Source: Flavobacteriaceae bacterium
Lineage (GTDB): Bacteria; Bacteroidota; Bacteroidia; Flavobacteriales; Flavobacteriaceae
DNA: 17,858 nucleotides
Assembly (NCBI GenBank): GCA_015488935.1
Contig: WFMU01000353.1
Location: forward strand, 1 to 17,858
Direction: 5' to 3'
A program made the position numbers and the translations under genes. The notes below the pieces were generated by a model. It had not been told where the DNA came from, made no database searches, and worked only from the letters and a program-made list of their open reading frames with translations. The stretch's first letter is position 1. Every line of letters starts with the position of its first letter. Positions 1-7,548 of this stretch are shown here, piece by piece.

Positions 1-51
1 AAAAAAAACACCCATTCACCAAAAATAATTATTAAAATGATTGTCTTTTTA

Positions 52-59
52 TAAGTTTG
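52..59 (+). promoter_or_regulatory. Candidate -7 promoter box for the beta-helix gene
   Basis: TAAGTTTG matches the Bacteroidota -7 consensus TAnnTTTG exactly. A weak -33 element (TTA at 32-34, consensus TTG) lies 17 bases upstream. Transcription would begin near base 66, about 18 bases before the ATG at 84. The box also rules out the in-frame TTG at 57, which lies inside it, as the start codon. Activity is inferred from the motif only. Confidence 0.5.
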
Positions 60-83
60 AAAAAACAATTAAAATTATATCGA

Positions 84-1412
84 ATGAAAAAATTATTTGT
101 AGTACTAACAGCAATATTTACTATTGGCGTTTCTTACAGTCAGAAAACAACTAAAAACTTTGCTAATAAGGGTAGAGATTGGTATGTGAGTAAAAAAAGA
201 GGCTCTGGTCAATTAGGAACAAAAGAACGTCCTGCTAAAGATTTAGGAAATATTATTCACCGTTTAAAACCAAATGACGTTATTCATATTGCCGAAGGTA
301 TTTATAGGAGTAAAGGTAAAAGAGGCGCAGATGAAATTAATGTACCTGTAAAAATTTATGGTGGTTATGACGAAAATTTTACCACAAGAGACCCTTGGGA
401 TAAACACAAAACTATTTTTACTGGTGTTAACGAATACAAAAAATTAACCACACCACGTATTTATATTAGAACCGACCAACAAAGAGAAAGCAATGGACGA
501 AAATCGGAAGGTTCTGTAATTATTGTAGATGGAATTATTGTTGATAACGGTCCAAGAAACAGATACCATCACAATAAAAATTTGGCTATAAGACGACAAG
601 CTAGTCCAAAATCTGGTCAAAACCCTTCTCCCGAGTCTGGTGGAATAGTAATTGTTGGTAGTCATTATACCAATATTGCAGTACAAAATTGTGTGGTGAT
701 GAATACAGCACCTACAGAAGGTGCTATTTCAATACGTGTTTTTAAAGGAGGAAAAGGAGTTATTCAGAATAATTTTTGTATCAATAATACAGGTTATGGC
801 ATCCAAGCACGTACAGGTTATATGGGAAGTGATAAAAGTAAAATATCTAAATTTCTAATTCGATATAATACCGTTTTATTTACTTGGAAACACGATGCTG
901 TTGCTTCTTACGGTGGTGATGGTTTAGCTTTAGATAAAAATATAATAGCTACGGTTGAAAATAATGTATTCGGTTTTGGTCACATGGGAGGAATTTACAG
1001 TAAAGGTGCCGATTTAACTTTAAATAACAATCTCTTTACAGGGAATTCTAAATACGATTTTAAAGAAATAAACAACAAAATGAGAGTAGAAGATATATTG
1101 GATGAATCGGAAATGTTAAATCCAAATAGTATTGGAAACGAATCTGCTTTAATTAAAATTCCTGTGGCAGAGCGATGGGCAAAAATTTATGCTAGTAGAA
1201 TAGAAATTAGTCGTGCCGAAGTAGATGCTGCGGTACATGTAAGTAATTCTGGAGCCAACCAATTACGAAGTATGCTAGGTTTAAATGTACAAGGTGGTGC
1301 CGTAAAAATGGATGCCGAAGTATTTTTACCTTTATTAACGATTGAAGAGGGTTTAAAAGCAGGTTTTTTACCATGGAATGGTAAAGGTTCTTCTATTCCG
1401 AGAAGCAAGTAG
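84..1412 (+). CDS. Secreted right-handed parallel beta-helix (pectate-lyase-like fold) protein
   Basis: Exported protein of 442 residues, substrate unknown. The ATG at 84 is chosen because it opens a classical Sec signal peptide (MKKLFVVLTAIFTIGVSYSQ, cleavage near residue 20) and lies just downstream of a promoter box; an in-frame TTG at 57 would overlap that box. Residues 33-115 resemble the DUF1565-type entry to a beta-helix: a WYVS strand, then RLKPNDVIHIAEGIY and VKIYGGYDENF. The middle has recurring beta-helix rungs with Asn ladders (NNFCINNTGYGI, ENNVFGFGHMGGIYSKG, LTLNNNLFTGN). The last 110 or so residues are not obviously repetitive. I see no catalytic polysaccharide-lyase motif and no T9SS sorting domain, so it is probably periplasmic or surface-associated, perhaps polysaccharide-binding. 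The fold is well supported; the function is not known. The gene stands alone and ends at a shared terminator. Confidence 0.85.
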   Translation: MKKLFVVLTAIFTIGVSYSQKTTKNFANKGRDWYVSKKRGSGQLGTKERPAKDLGNIIHRLKPNDVIHIAEGIYRSKGKRGADEINVPVKIYGGYDENFTTRDPWDKHKTIFTGVNEYKKLTTPRIYIRTDQQRESNGRKSEGSVIIVDGIIVDNGPRNRYHHNKNLAIRRQASPKSGQNPSPESGGIVIVGSHYTNIAVQNCVVMNTAPTEGAISIRVFKGGKGVIQNNFCINNTGYGIQARTGYMGSDKSKISKFLIRYNTVLFTWKHDAVASYGGDGLALDKNIIATVENNVFGFGHMGGIYSKGADLTLNNNLFTGNSKYDFKEINNKMRVEDILDESEMLNPNSIGNESALIKIPVAERWAKIYASRIEISRAEVDAAVHVSNSGANQLRSMLGLNVQGGAVKMDAEVFLPLLTIEEGLKAGFLPWNGKGSSIPRSK

Positions 1413-1432
1413 ATTAATCCATTTTAGATTTT

Positions 1433-1472
1433 AAAAAAGCACTAGTTTTACAAATAAAACCAGTGCTTTTTT
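1433..1472. terminator. Bidirectional intrinsic terminator
   Basis: An 18-bp stem with one A/C mismatch and a 4-base loop: arms 1433-1450 and 1455-1472. The GCACT/AGTGC core is flanked by six A on the left and six T on the right, so a U-tract follows the hairpin on either strand. It lies between the convergent beta-helix gene (+) and DUF1501 gene (-) and can end both transcripts. Confidence 0.85.
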
Positions 1473-1498
1473 ATCTTTTATAAAACTTTTTTCTAAAC

Positions 1499-3109
1499 TT
1501 ATTTTACAAAAACAACAGACTTACTATATGCCTTGTCATTTGCTATAATTCTATAAATATATTGACCAGCAGTATATCTTTTTTTATTTGGATTTAAATC
1601 TACTAAGTAGTTACCTGCCAAATGTCTTTCGTTGTGAATAACACCTAAATTTTGTCCTAAAACATTTATCAATTCTATTTTTATATGCATTGCTGTAGCT
1701 AAATTAAATTCTACAAAAACAGAATTTTCTTTGTAAATAGGTCTATGTTCTAAAAGATTTTCGGTGTTATAATCTGGTGTAGAAACCACAGAAGTACATA
1801 CTAATCCTAAATCTACTCTATTATATGTTTGCATAAGTGTAGTATCTACAACGGTAGCATCAATACAAAGCCAATCTTCTAAAATGGTGGCATACACATC
1901 TCTAAAATCTGTAGTAAACTGTATGTTACCATTAGCATCTAAATTACTTAAATCTGGATGATTTCCAACAAAACCATTTCCGTTAAGACCTTCGCCAAAT
2001 AATAGCATTGGTGCAGCAGATCCATGATCTGTACCATTAGAGGCATTTTCTTCGGCACGTCGTCCAAACTCAGAAATAGTCATTCCGAGTACATCTAAAT
2101 CTTTTCCAACCGTAGCTAAATCATCATAAAAAACGGCAAGTGCTGTAGTTAAATTACCCATAAGTTCTTGATGTCTTGCTGGTTGGTTTGCATGAGTATC
2201 GAAACCATCTAAGGTAACCATATATACTTTTGTTCCTAAATTTCCTTTAATTAAACGAGCAACAATAGCTAGTTGTTTTGCAATATCATTATCTGCATAA
2301 GCAGCATAAGCTACGGAAGCATCGTAAGCTGTGTTAATAACACTGGCATAATTATAGGTCGAATTAGTAACACTTCGCATAAAGCCTAATTGTGCACCAT
2401 AATCGCAAGTAGGTAAATTTTGCATATCAAAAGCAGTTCCACTTTGTGCTATTTGTGCTAATTGTGTTGGATTTGCCACCGAAAAAGCATAACTTGTAGT
2501 ATCGCCAGTAAAAAGTAAATTACTTAAACTTCCTATTTGGATTGCTGGTGGTGCTGTTGGTGGATTTACCAAATAATCTGGATAAATGCCTTCAAAGTAT
2601 CTTCCAAAAACACCTGTTTGTACAGGGCTTCCATTATCTGCTGCAGAAGACCAAAGGTCGGCAGAGCTAAAGTGTGATAGGTTTTGGTTTGGATAACCAA
2701 CGCCTTGTACTACTTTCATTTTACCACTACTCCAAATTGGTTGTAGAGCATTCATATAATTAGGCATTCTAAATGCATTAGAAAGGGCAAAAGAATTGGC
2801 ATTATCAATTTTAATGGTTGGTCTTAAACTAGCATAAGTACTATAATCGTAATTAGGAATTACGGTATTTAAGCCATCATTTCCTCCTTTAAGTCTAACA
2901 ATTACGAGTACTCTATCTGTTTCTGCCATGCTTAAAGCAGCACTAAGAGGTGTTTGTGTAGCTGCAGAAATTGGTAAATTACCAAGAACAATAGAGCCTG
3001 TTCCTGCTAAACCTAAAGCTTGTAAAAAGGAACGTCTATTCCACACAGCGTGTTCCTTGTTATGTTTTTTACCTAAACGGCTATTTTGTATATTTTTATC
3101 TTCGCACAT
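1499..3109 (-). CDS. DUF1501 family protein with Tat signal and T9SS type A C-terminal sorting domain
   Basis: 536 residues; biochemical function unknown. The family is, as I recall, related to the alkaline phosphatase/sulfatase superfamily. Residues 22-50 form a twin-arginine signal (WNRRSFLQALGLAG, then a hydrophobic stretch ending near SAA), implying Tat export of a folded protein. Family motifs are intact: RLKGGNDGLNTVIP at 72-85, SHFSSADLW at 145-153, DGFDTHANQ at 301-309, SEFGRR at 346-351 and GTDHGSAAPMLLFG at 359-372, whose Asp and His residues look metal-binding. Residues from about 455 to the end match a T9SS type A domain (IELINVLGQNLG; AGQYIYRIIANDKAYSKSVV), predicting passage across the outer membrane. 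It lies 6 bases after the DUF1800 gene in the same operon, a pairing seen widely in Bacteroidota, Planctomycetes and Proteobacteria. The family call is firm; the substrate is unknown. Having both Tat and T9SS signals is noteworthy. Confidence 0.93.
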   Translation of the reverse strand: MCEDKNIQNSRLGKKHNKEHAVWNRRSFLQALGLAGTGSIVLGNLPISAATQTPLSAALSMAETDRVLVIVRLKGGNDGLNTVIPNYDYSTYASLRPTIKIDNANSFALSNAFRMPNYMNALQPIWSSGKMKVVQGVGYPNQNLSHFSSADLWSSAADNGSPVQTGVFGRYFEGIYPDYLVNPPTAPPAIQIGSLSNLLFTGDTTSYAFSVANPTQLAQIAQSGTAFDMQNLPTCDYGAQLGFMRSVTNSTYNYASVINTAYDASVAYAAYADNDIAKQLAIVARLIKGNLGTKVYMVTLDGFDTHANQPARHQELMGNLTTALAVFYDDLATVGKDLDVLGMTISEFGRRAEENASNGTDHGSAAPMLLFGEGLNGNGFVGNHPDLSNLDANGNIQFTTDFRDVYATILEDWLCIDATVVDTTLMQTYNRVDLGLVCTSVVSTPDYNTENLLEHRPIYKENSVFVEFNLATAMHIKIELINVLGQNLGVIHNERHLAGNYLVDLNPNKKRYTAGQYIYRIIANDKAYSKSVVFVK

Positions 3110-3115
3110 AAGGTT

Positions 3116-4552
3116 CTATTTTAATTGAAATTCAGGTAACTTAGAAATATGTAATAACAATACCAATACTTGGTATGGTGCAGAATCCCATTGTAGATTC
3201 CATAAATTATTATCGTAATAATTTTGAGGCACTTGGTCTTTAAAAACATCTGTAGCAGTAGTATAATCTGCTGGAGTTTGTAATCCATTTGGTAGTAAAT
3301 GATCTACAATAATTTGTGCAATTACAGCTGGATCGTTAATAGAACCTGCTAATGAAACTGCAAAAGTTCGCAATGCTTCTCTATTATTATCCCAAATTCG
3401 CCATAAATACCATTCTATAAGTTTCCATCTACCAACCAAAGTACTGGAGTTTATCCAATCGTGATTTCCTTGCCAACCAGCAACATCAATTGGTCCAAAC
3501 ATTTCTTGTCCAATTTGTCCATTATACCAAATCAAGTTTAATAAAAAATCATTATCAATAAAATTAATAGATTCGTTAACCATTGCATTAAACATATCGT
3601 ACGGACTTTTAATATCAACTCCAATAGCTGTATCATTAAAAAAATGTTCGCTTTTAAAAAGTTGCTTATAAACTGGTGCTAATTCAAAATTATTGGCAAT
3701 AAAAGTTGCTGCTAATTGTGAAACAATGTTCGAGTCAATTTCTGGAGAAACAAAATATTTATAGAGTTTACCACAAATATAATTTGCAATTTCTGTAGCT
3801 CTTTCTTGAAATAAGATATTGATTACATCATTGTAGTTCCAATTTCCCGTTTGTCCAAAAATAGTTTTGGTACCAAAATCAAAATCATTTGCATTAAAGG
3901 TAATTGGTGCACAATATTCTGTATAACCTGTATAACCTGTAAAAGCTCTCGCTGTTTCCACAATATCGGTTTGCGTATAATTATTATTTACACCTAAAGT
4001 GAATAATTCGTAGAGCTCTCTTGCATAATTTTCATTTGGCGATGTAGCTGTATTCTCATAATTATTTAAAAAAACAATCATGGCAGGTGTAACACCAATA
4101 GCTCTTACAAATTCTTTAAAATTTCCAAAAGCGTATTGTTGCAATGTTTTATAATAATTATGCATCCATGATGGGCACCAATAGTCTTCTAATCTGGTAA
4201 CAAAATGGTTAGACCAAAATAAAGTAAAACGCCCTCTTAAGGATTGCGAAATCATATCGTGCTCAAAATTAATATACAACTCTTGGTGCTGCAATGGAAT
4301 TTCAGTATCTGGATTTGTATATTGACTGTAAGTCATATTTTCCCACGAAAGTGGTGTACTTACTCCTAAATTAATAACTGCATTAATTTTATTTTCAACA
4401 AAAACAGAAGGTGCAAGTGCAAGAGCAGAAGAAATATCTACATCGGTTGCACCAAACCCAAGTCTTCGATAAAAATGCTGTACTCTTTTTTTATTCCAAG
4501 GTGTTTGTGCTGTAGGAATATATGGTGTTAAAGTTCCTGTATTACATGACAT
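3116..4552 (-). CDS. DUF1800 family protein
   Basis: 478 residues, function unknown. Hallmarks of the family are present in order: HFYRRLGFGA at 26-35, NENYARELYELFTLGV at 173-188 followed by YTQTDIVETARAFTGY at 192-207, DFGTKTIFG at 225-233, and VAGWQGNHDWINSSTL at 357-372. It ends in LPEFQLK, close to the SPEFQL ending common in the family. There is no N-terminal signal peptide, and an in-frame TAA at 4559-4561, two codons upstream of the ATG, prevents any longer start. It is the first gene of a two-gene operon with the DUF1501 gene, whose product is clearly exported. Whether DUF1800 stays in the cytoplasm or leaves with its partner cannot be decided from sequence. The family call is firm. 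Confidence 0.92.
   Translation of the reverse strand: MSCNTGTLTPYIPTAQTPWNKKRVQHFYRRLGFGATDVDISSALALAPSVFVENKINAVINLGVSTPLSWENMTYSQYTNPDTEIPLQHQELYINFEHDMISQSLRGRFTLFWSNHFVTRLEDYWCPSWMHNYYKTLQQYAFGNFKEFVRAIGVTPAMIVFLNNYENTATSPNENYARELYELFTLGVNNNYTQTDIVETARAFTGYTGYTEYCAPITFNANDFDFGTKTIFGQTGNWNYNDVINILFQERATEIANYICGKLYKYFVSPEIDSNIVSQLAATFIANNFELAPVYKQLFKSEHFFNDTAIGVDIKSPYDMFNAMVNESINFIDNDFLLNLIWYNGQIGQEMFGPIDVAGWQGNHDWINSSTLVGRWKLIEWYLWRIWDNNREALRTFAVSLAGSINDPAVIAQIIVDHLLPNGLQTPADYTTATDVFKDQVPQNYYDNNLWNLQWDSAPYQVLVLLLHISKLPEFQLK
3919..3941. repeat. Short 9-base tandem repeat inside the DUF1800 gene
   Basis: The unit CTGTATAAC occurs twice in tandem (3919-3927, 3928-3936) followed by a 5-base partial copy. 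On the minus strand it keeps frame and contributes the TGYTGYTEY stretch at residues 206-214, directly after the conserved ARAFTGY motif. It looks like a local in-frame duplication. Confidence 0.55.
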
Positions 4553-4685
4553 AATTAGTTAGTTTAAGATGATAACGAAAAAAAATAACTTTTATTGATT
4601 TGCCATTAATAAATTACAAAAGATGATAGTAATCTCAATAAATAATTAAATTTTGCACTAATTTAGCAAAAATTTAATAAAAAAA

Positions 4686-5579
4686 GTGAAAAAATTAAAA
4701 AAAGGTGATTGTATTGGTATTCTTGCTCCAGCAGGATTTGTAAAAGAGGATGAAAATTTAAAGGCTGCAATACAGCTTTTAGAGCGGTGGGGTTTACAAA
4801 TAAAATTTGGAAAAAACCTTTATAAAAAACACCATCATTTTGCAGGAACTGACACGGAACGTATAGCAGATTTTCAAACATTTTTAGATGCGGAAAACAT
4901 ACAAGCAATTTGGTGTGCAAGAGGTGGTTATGGTAGCGTTCGTATTATTGATAAACTAGATTTTACCAAATTTAAAAAAAATCCGAAATGGATTATTGGA
5001 TATTCTGATATTACCGTATTTCACCAAGCAATAAATAGATTAGAATTAGAAAGTATTCATGCTATCATGCCTACAAGTACAACGGCTATATTAGAAAGCA
5101 AATCTGCCGTTGAAAGTTTACGAAAAGTACTCTTTGGCGAAACATTATCGTATAAAATAAAATCGAATAAATACAATAAAATTGGTGCTGCAAAAGGACA
5201 ATTAATAGGTGGAAATCTCTCCTTAATAAGTAGTTTATTAGGAACAGATTACAGCATAAAAACCAAAAATAAAATACTATTTATCGAAGAAATTGGAGAA
5301 TATAAATACCGAATCGATAGAATGTTACAAAGTTTAAAACTAAACGGTTATTTTAACGATTGTAAAGCATTAATCTTAGGAGGTTTTACCAATATTCCAG
5401 AAAATAATCCCAATTTTGGAATGTCTATAGAAGCATTGGTTTTGGATGTGGTATCTGCATATAATTTTCCCGTTTGCTTTGATTTTGAAGCAGGACATAT
5501 AACCAATAACAATGCACTTATTTTTGGAAGACAAGCAACACTCCAAATAAAAGAAGATTATACAACACTCAAATTTTAA
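4686..5579 (+). CDS. Peptidase S66 family LD-carboxypeptidase (LdcA/MccF type)
   Basis: 297 residues. Family members cleave the L,D-bond to the terminal D-Ala of muropeptides in wall recycling, or in the MccF branch the amide of microcin C7-like nucleotides; the LdcA role is more likely in a chromosomal housekeeping setting. The catalytic triad is visible: Ser107 in GYSDIT (105-110), Glu201 in LFIEEIGEYKYRIDRML, and His271 in AGHITNNNALIFG. The ARGGYGSVRIID segment (78-89) is typical. The start is GTG at 4686: KLKKGDCIGILAPAG right after it matches the family N terminus, and the first internal Met is far downstream at 128. There is no signal peptide, so it is cytoplasmic. The length is normal for the family. 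It heads a two-gene unit with trmL, whose start is 5 bases after its stop. Confidence 0.92.
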   Translation: MKKLKKGDCIGILAPAGFVKEDENLKAAIQLLERWGLQIKFGKNLYKKHHHFAGTDTERIADFQTFLDAENIQAIWCARGGYGSVRIIDKLDFTKFKKNPKWIIGYSDITVFHQAINRLELESIHAIMPTSTTAILESKSAVESLRKVLFGETLSYKIKSNKYNKIGAAKGQLIGGNLSLISSLLGTDYSIKTKNKILFIEEIGEYKYRIDRMLQSLKLNGYFNDCKALILGGFTNIPENNPNFGMSIEALVLDVVSAYNFPVCFDFEAGHITNNNALIFGRQATLQIKEDYTTLKF

Positions 5580-5584
5580 CATTA

Positions 5585-6037
5585 ATGGCATATAATATTG
5601 TTTTAATAGAACCCGAAATACATACAAATACTGGAAATATTGGTAGATTAAGTTTGGCTACTGGCTCTAATTTGCATCTTGTAAAACCTTTTGGTTTTGA
5701 ATTAACAGATAAAAGATTAAAAAGAGCAGGATTGGATTATTGGAAACACATTTCTTTACATATTTATGAAAATATAGACGATTTCTTTGCAAAAAATACT
5801 GCTAAAAAAATGGTTTACTTATCTAGCCATGGAACAAAAAAATATTGGTCTATTGATTTTGAAGATGGTTTATTTTTAATTTTTGGAAAAGAATCTGTAG
5901 GATTACCAAAAAAAATAAGCAAAGCAAATGCAGATAAATTGTATAAAATTCCACTATATAGTTCACACATAAGAAGTATAAATCTTGCCAATGCTGTAAG
6001 TGTAGTTGTTTATGAAGGATTGCGAAATCTTAAGTAA
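5585..6037 (+). CDS. trmL: tRNA (cytidine/uridine-34 2'-O)-methyltransferase TrmL
   Basis: 150-residue SPOUT-class methyltransferase, full length for the TrmL/YibK branch. It 2'-O-methylates the wobble base of tRNA-Leu isoacceptors using SAM. Conserved elements are NTGNIGR at 15-21, LVKPFGF at 32-38, KRAGLDYW at 46-53, FGKESVGLP at 100-108, and RSINLANAVSVVVYE at 130-144, which forms part of the trefoil-knot cofactor site. There is no extra RNA-binding domain, unlike TrmH and RlmB. It starts 5 bases after the LD-carboxypeptidase stop and is probably cotranscribed with it. Cytoplasmic; the assignment is confident. Confidence 0.93.
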   Translation: MAYNIVLIEPEIHTNTGNIGRLSLATGSNLHLVKPFGFELTDKRLKRAGLDYWKHISLHIYENIDDFFAKNTAKKMVYLSSHGTKKYWSIDFEDGLFLIFGKESVGLPKKISKANADKLYKIPLYSSHIRSINLANAVSVVVYEGLRNLK

Positions 6038-6094
6038 AACTTAGGTTCTAAAATTTAATTTTTAACTTCACAGTTAATTCCATATATTTACAGA

Positions 6095-6140
6095 TTGAAT
6101 TTAATGAAGAAAAGAAGTCTTTTTTTGTACTATAAATTTC
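6095..6140 (+). promoter_or_regulatory. Possible promoter region for the ricT operon
   Basis: The 164-base gap before ricT is where a promoter for the six-gene run is expected, but no perfect box is present. Two imperfect candidates: TTG at 6095-6097 with TTTTTTTG at 6120-6127 (22-base spacer, one mismatch to TAnnTTTG), and TAAATTTC at 6133-6140 (one mismatch, no -33 element). Either would leave a leader of roughly 55-70 bases. No convincing terminator for trmL is visible, so read-through is also possible. Confidence 0.25.
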
Positions 6141-6201
6141 GTGTTAACAAGGAATGAAATAAACCATTTAAAGACTAAGTAAGAACTTAAGACTAAAAAA
6201 T

Positions 6202-7548
6202 ATGAGCTGTACAAATTGTGCTACAGATACCAATACAACACCAAAAGGATGCAAAAATAATGGAACTTGTGCTTCTGGTGGTTGTAATAAATTAACCGTT
6301 TTTGATTGGCTTTCTAATATGACATTGCCAGGACATCAAAAACAATTTGATCATGTAGAAATCCGATTTAAAAACGGAAGAAAAGCGTTTTTTAAAAATA
6401 CCAAAAATTTACCTTTAACCATTGGTGAAGCTGTAGCTGTAGAATGTACTTCTGGACATGATATTGGCGTAATTACCTTAAAAGGAGAATTGGTAAAGGT
6501 ACAAATGAAACGAAAAAAAGTAAAAGCCAATAGCGATGCAATTAAACAAATTTACCGAATAGCTTCGCAAAAAGATATTGATGTTTGGAAAAAATCTAGA
6601 GATAAAGAACAAGACATTCAGCGTAAAGCACGTTTAATAATATCGCGATTAGGATTAAAAATGAAATTAAGCGATGTTGAATTTCAAGGCGATGGTAAAA
6701 AAGCAACATTCTATTACACTGCAGACGACAGAGTAGATTTTAGAATGCTAATACGAGAAATGGCAACTACATTTAATATTCGTATCGAAATGAAACAAGT
6801 AGGTTTACGACAAGAAGCTGCTCGACTTGGAGGTATTGGCTCTTGTGGTAGAGAACTCTGCTGCTCTACATGGTTAACCGACTTTAGAGGTGTAAATACT
6901 ACTGCAGCAAGATACCAACAACTCTCTTTAAATCCACAAAAATTATCTGGACAATGTGGGAAACTAAAATGCTGTTTGAATTACGAATTAGATTCTTATG
7001 TAGATGCATTAAAAGCATTTCCAAATACAGACATTTGGCTACAAACAGAACAAGGAACAGCAATATTTCAGAAAATGGATATTTTTAATGGCTGGATTTG
7101 GTATGCATACAAAGACAATCCAATGCATTGGCATAAATTAACCGCCGAACAAGCATCTGAAATTATAGCTTTAAATCTAGAAAAGAAAAAAGCTGCTAGT
7201 TTAGAAGAATATTCCGAAGAATTAATCGTTGAAGAACCTAAAAAAGACATCTTTGCTAATGTAGTTGGACAAGATAGTTTAACCCGTTTTGATAGACCAA
7301 AAAACAAAAGACGAAGAAAAAACAGACGTAAAAAAAACACAAAACAACCACAAACAACAAATAAACAAAGACAAAATAATAAACAACAAACTGGAAACAA
7401 ACAAGAAACAAGAAAAAAAGCAAATCCAAACCAGCAAAACAAAAAGAAAAATCCAAACCAAAGACGAAAAAAAAGACCAAATACAAATAATAAAAATCAA
7501 CAAAACAAAACAAACAACCAAAAGAACAAACCAACAAACAATGCATAA
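6202..7548 (+). CDS. ricT: RicT/YaaT homologue (PSP1 domain protein) with N-terminal Cys cluster and basic low-complexity tail
   Basis: 448 residues. The Bacillus homologue RicT (YaaT) joins RicA and RicF in an Fe-S-bearing complex that helps RNase Y process mRNAs; the role in Bacteroidota is not established. Residues 1-28 carry five cysteines (3, 6, 17, 23, 28), and LTVFDWLSNMTLP follows, as in flavobacterial relatives I recall. The PSP1 core holds the diagnostic motifs GGIGSCGRELCCSTWL (210-225) and LSGQCGKLKCCLNYE (248-262). From about 365 to the end the protein is a disordered tail of Lys, Asn, Gln and Arg, encoded by DNA almost free of T and G, and plausibly RNA-binding. The last 8 bases overlap gldH. 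A ricT-gldH-PBP order is, from memory, common in Bacteroidota. The family call is firm. Confidence 0.92.
   Translation: MSCTNCATDTNTTPKGCKNNGTCASGGCNKLTVFDWLSNMTLPGHQKQFDHVEIRFKNGRKAFFKNTKNLPLTIGEAVAVECTSGHDIGVITLKGELVKVQMKRKKVKANSDAIKQIYRIASQKDIDVWKKSRDKEQDIQRKARLIISRLGLKMKLSDVEFQGDGKKATFYYTADDRVDFRMLIREMATTFNIRIEMKQVGLRQEAARLGGIGSCGRELCCSTWLTDFRGVNTTAARYQQLSLNPQKLSGQCGKLKCCLNYELDSYVDALKAFPNTDIWLQTEQGTAIFQKMDIFNGWIWYAYKDNPMHWHKLTAEQASEIIALNLEKKKAASLEEYSEELIVEEPKKDIFANVVGQDSLTRFDRPKNKRRRKNRRKKNTKQPQTTNKQRQNNKQQTGNKQETRKKANPNQQNKKKNPNQRRKKRPNTNNKNQQNKTNNQKNKPTNNA

Noticed and set aside
57-83. Earlier TTG start for the beta-helix protein, adding nine residues
   Set aside because: The TTG lies inside the predicted -7 promoter box, and the ATG at 84 opens a normal signal peptide.
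2928-3128. Plus-strand 66-codon frame over the DUF1501 gene start
   Set aside because: It is antisense to the Tat signal and motif-bearing DUF1501 N terminus, with no independent support.
4553-4685. Promoters in the divergent gap between DUF1800 and the LD-carboxypeptidase
   Set aside because: A promoter is expected for each gene, but only one-mismatch boxes without -33 elements are present (for example TAATTTAG at 4659-4666), too weak to annotate.
7289-7540. Upstream extension of the gldH frame by 84 codons
   Set aside because: It is the second reading frame of the low-complexity ricT tail; GldH needs its lipoprotein signal at the very N terminus, which begins at 7541.
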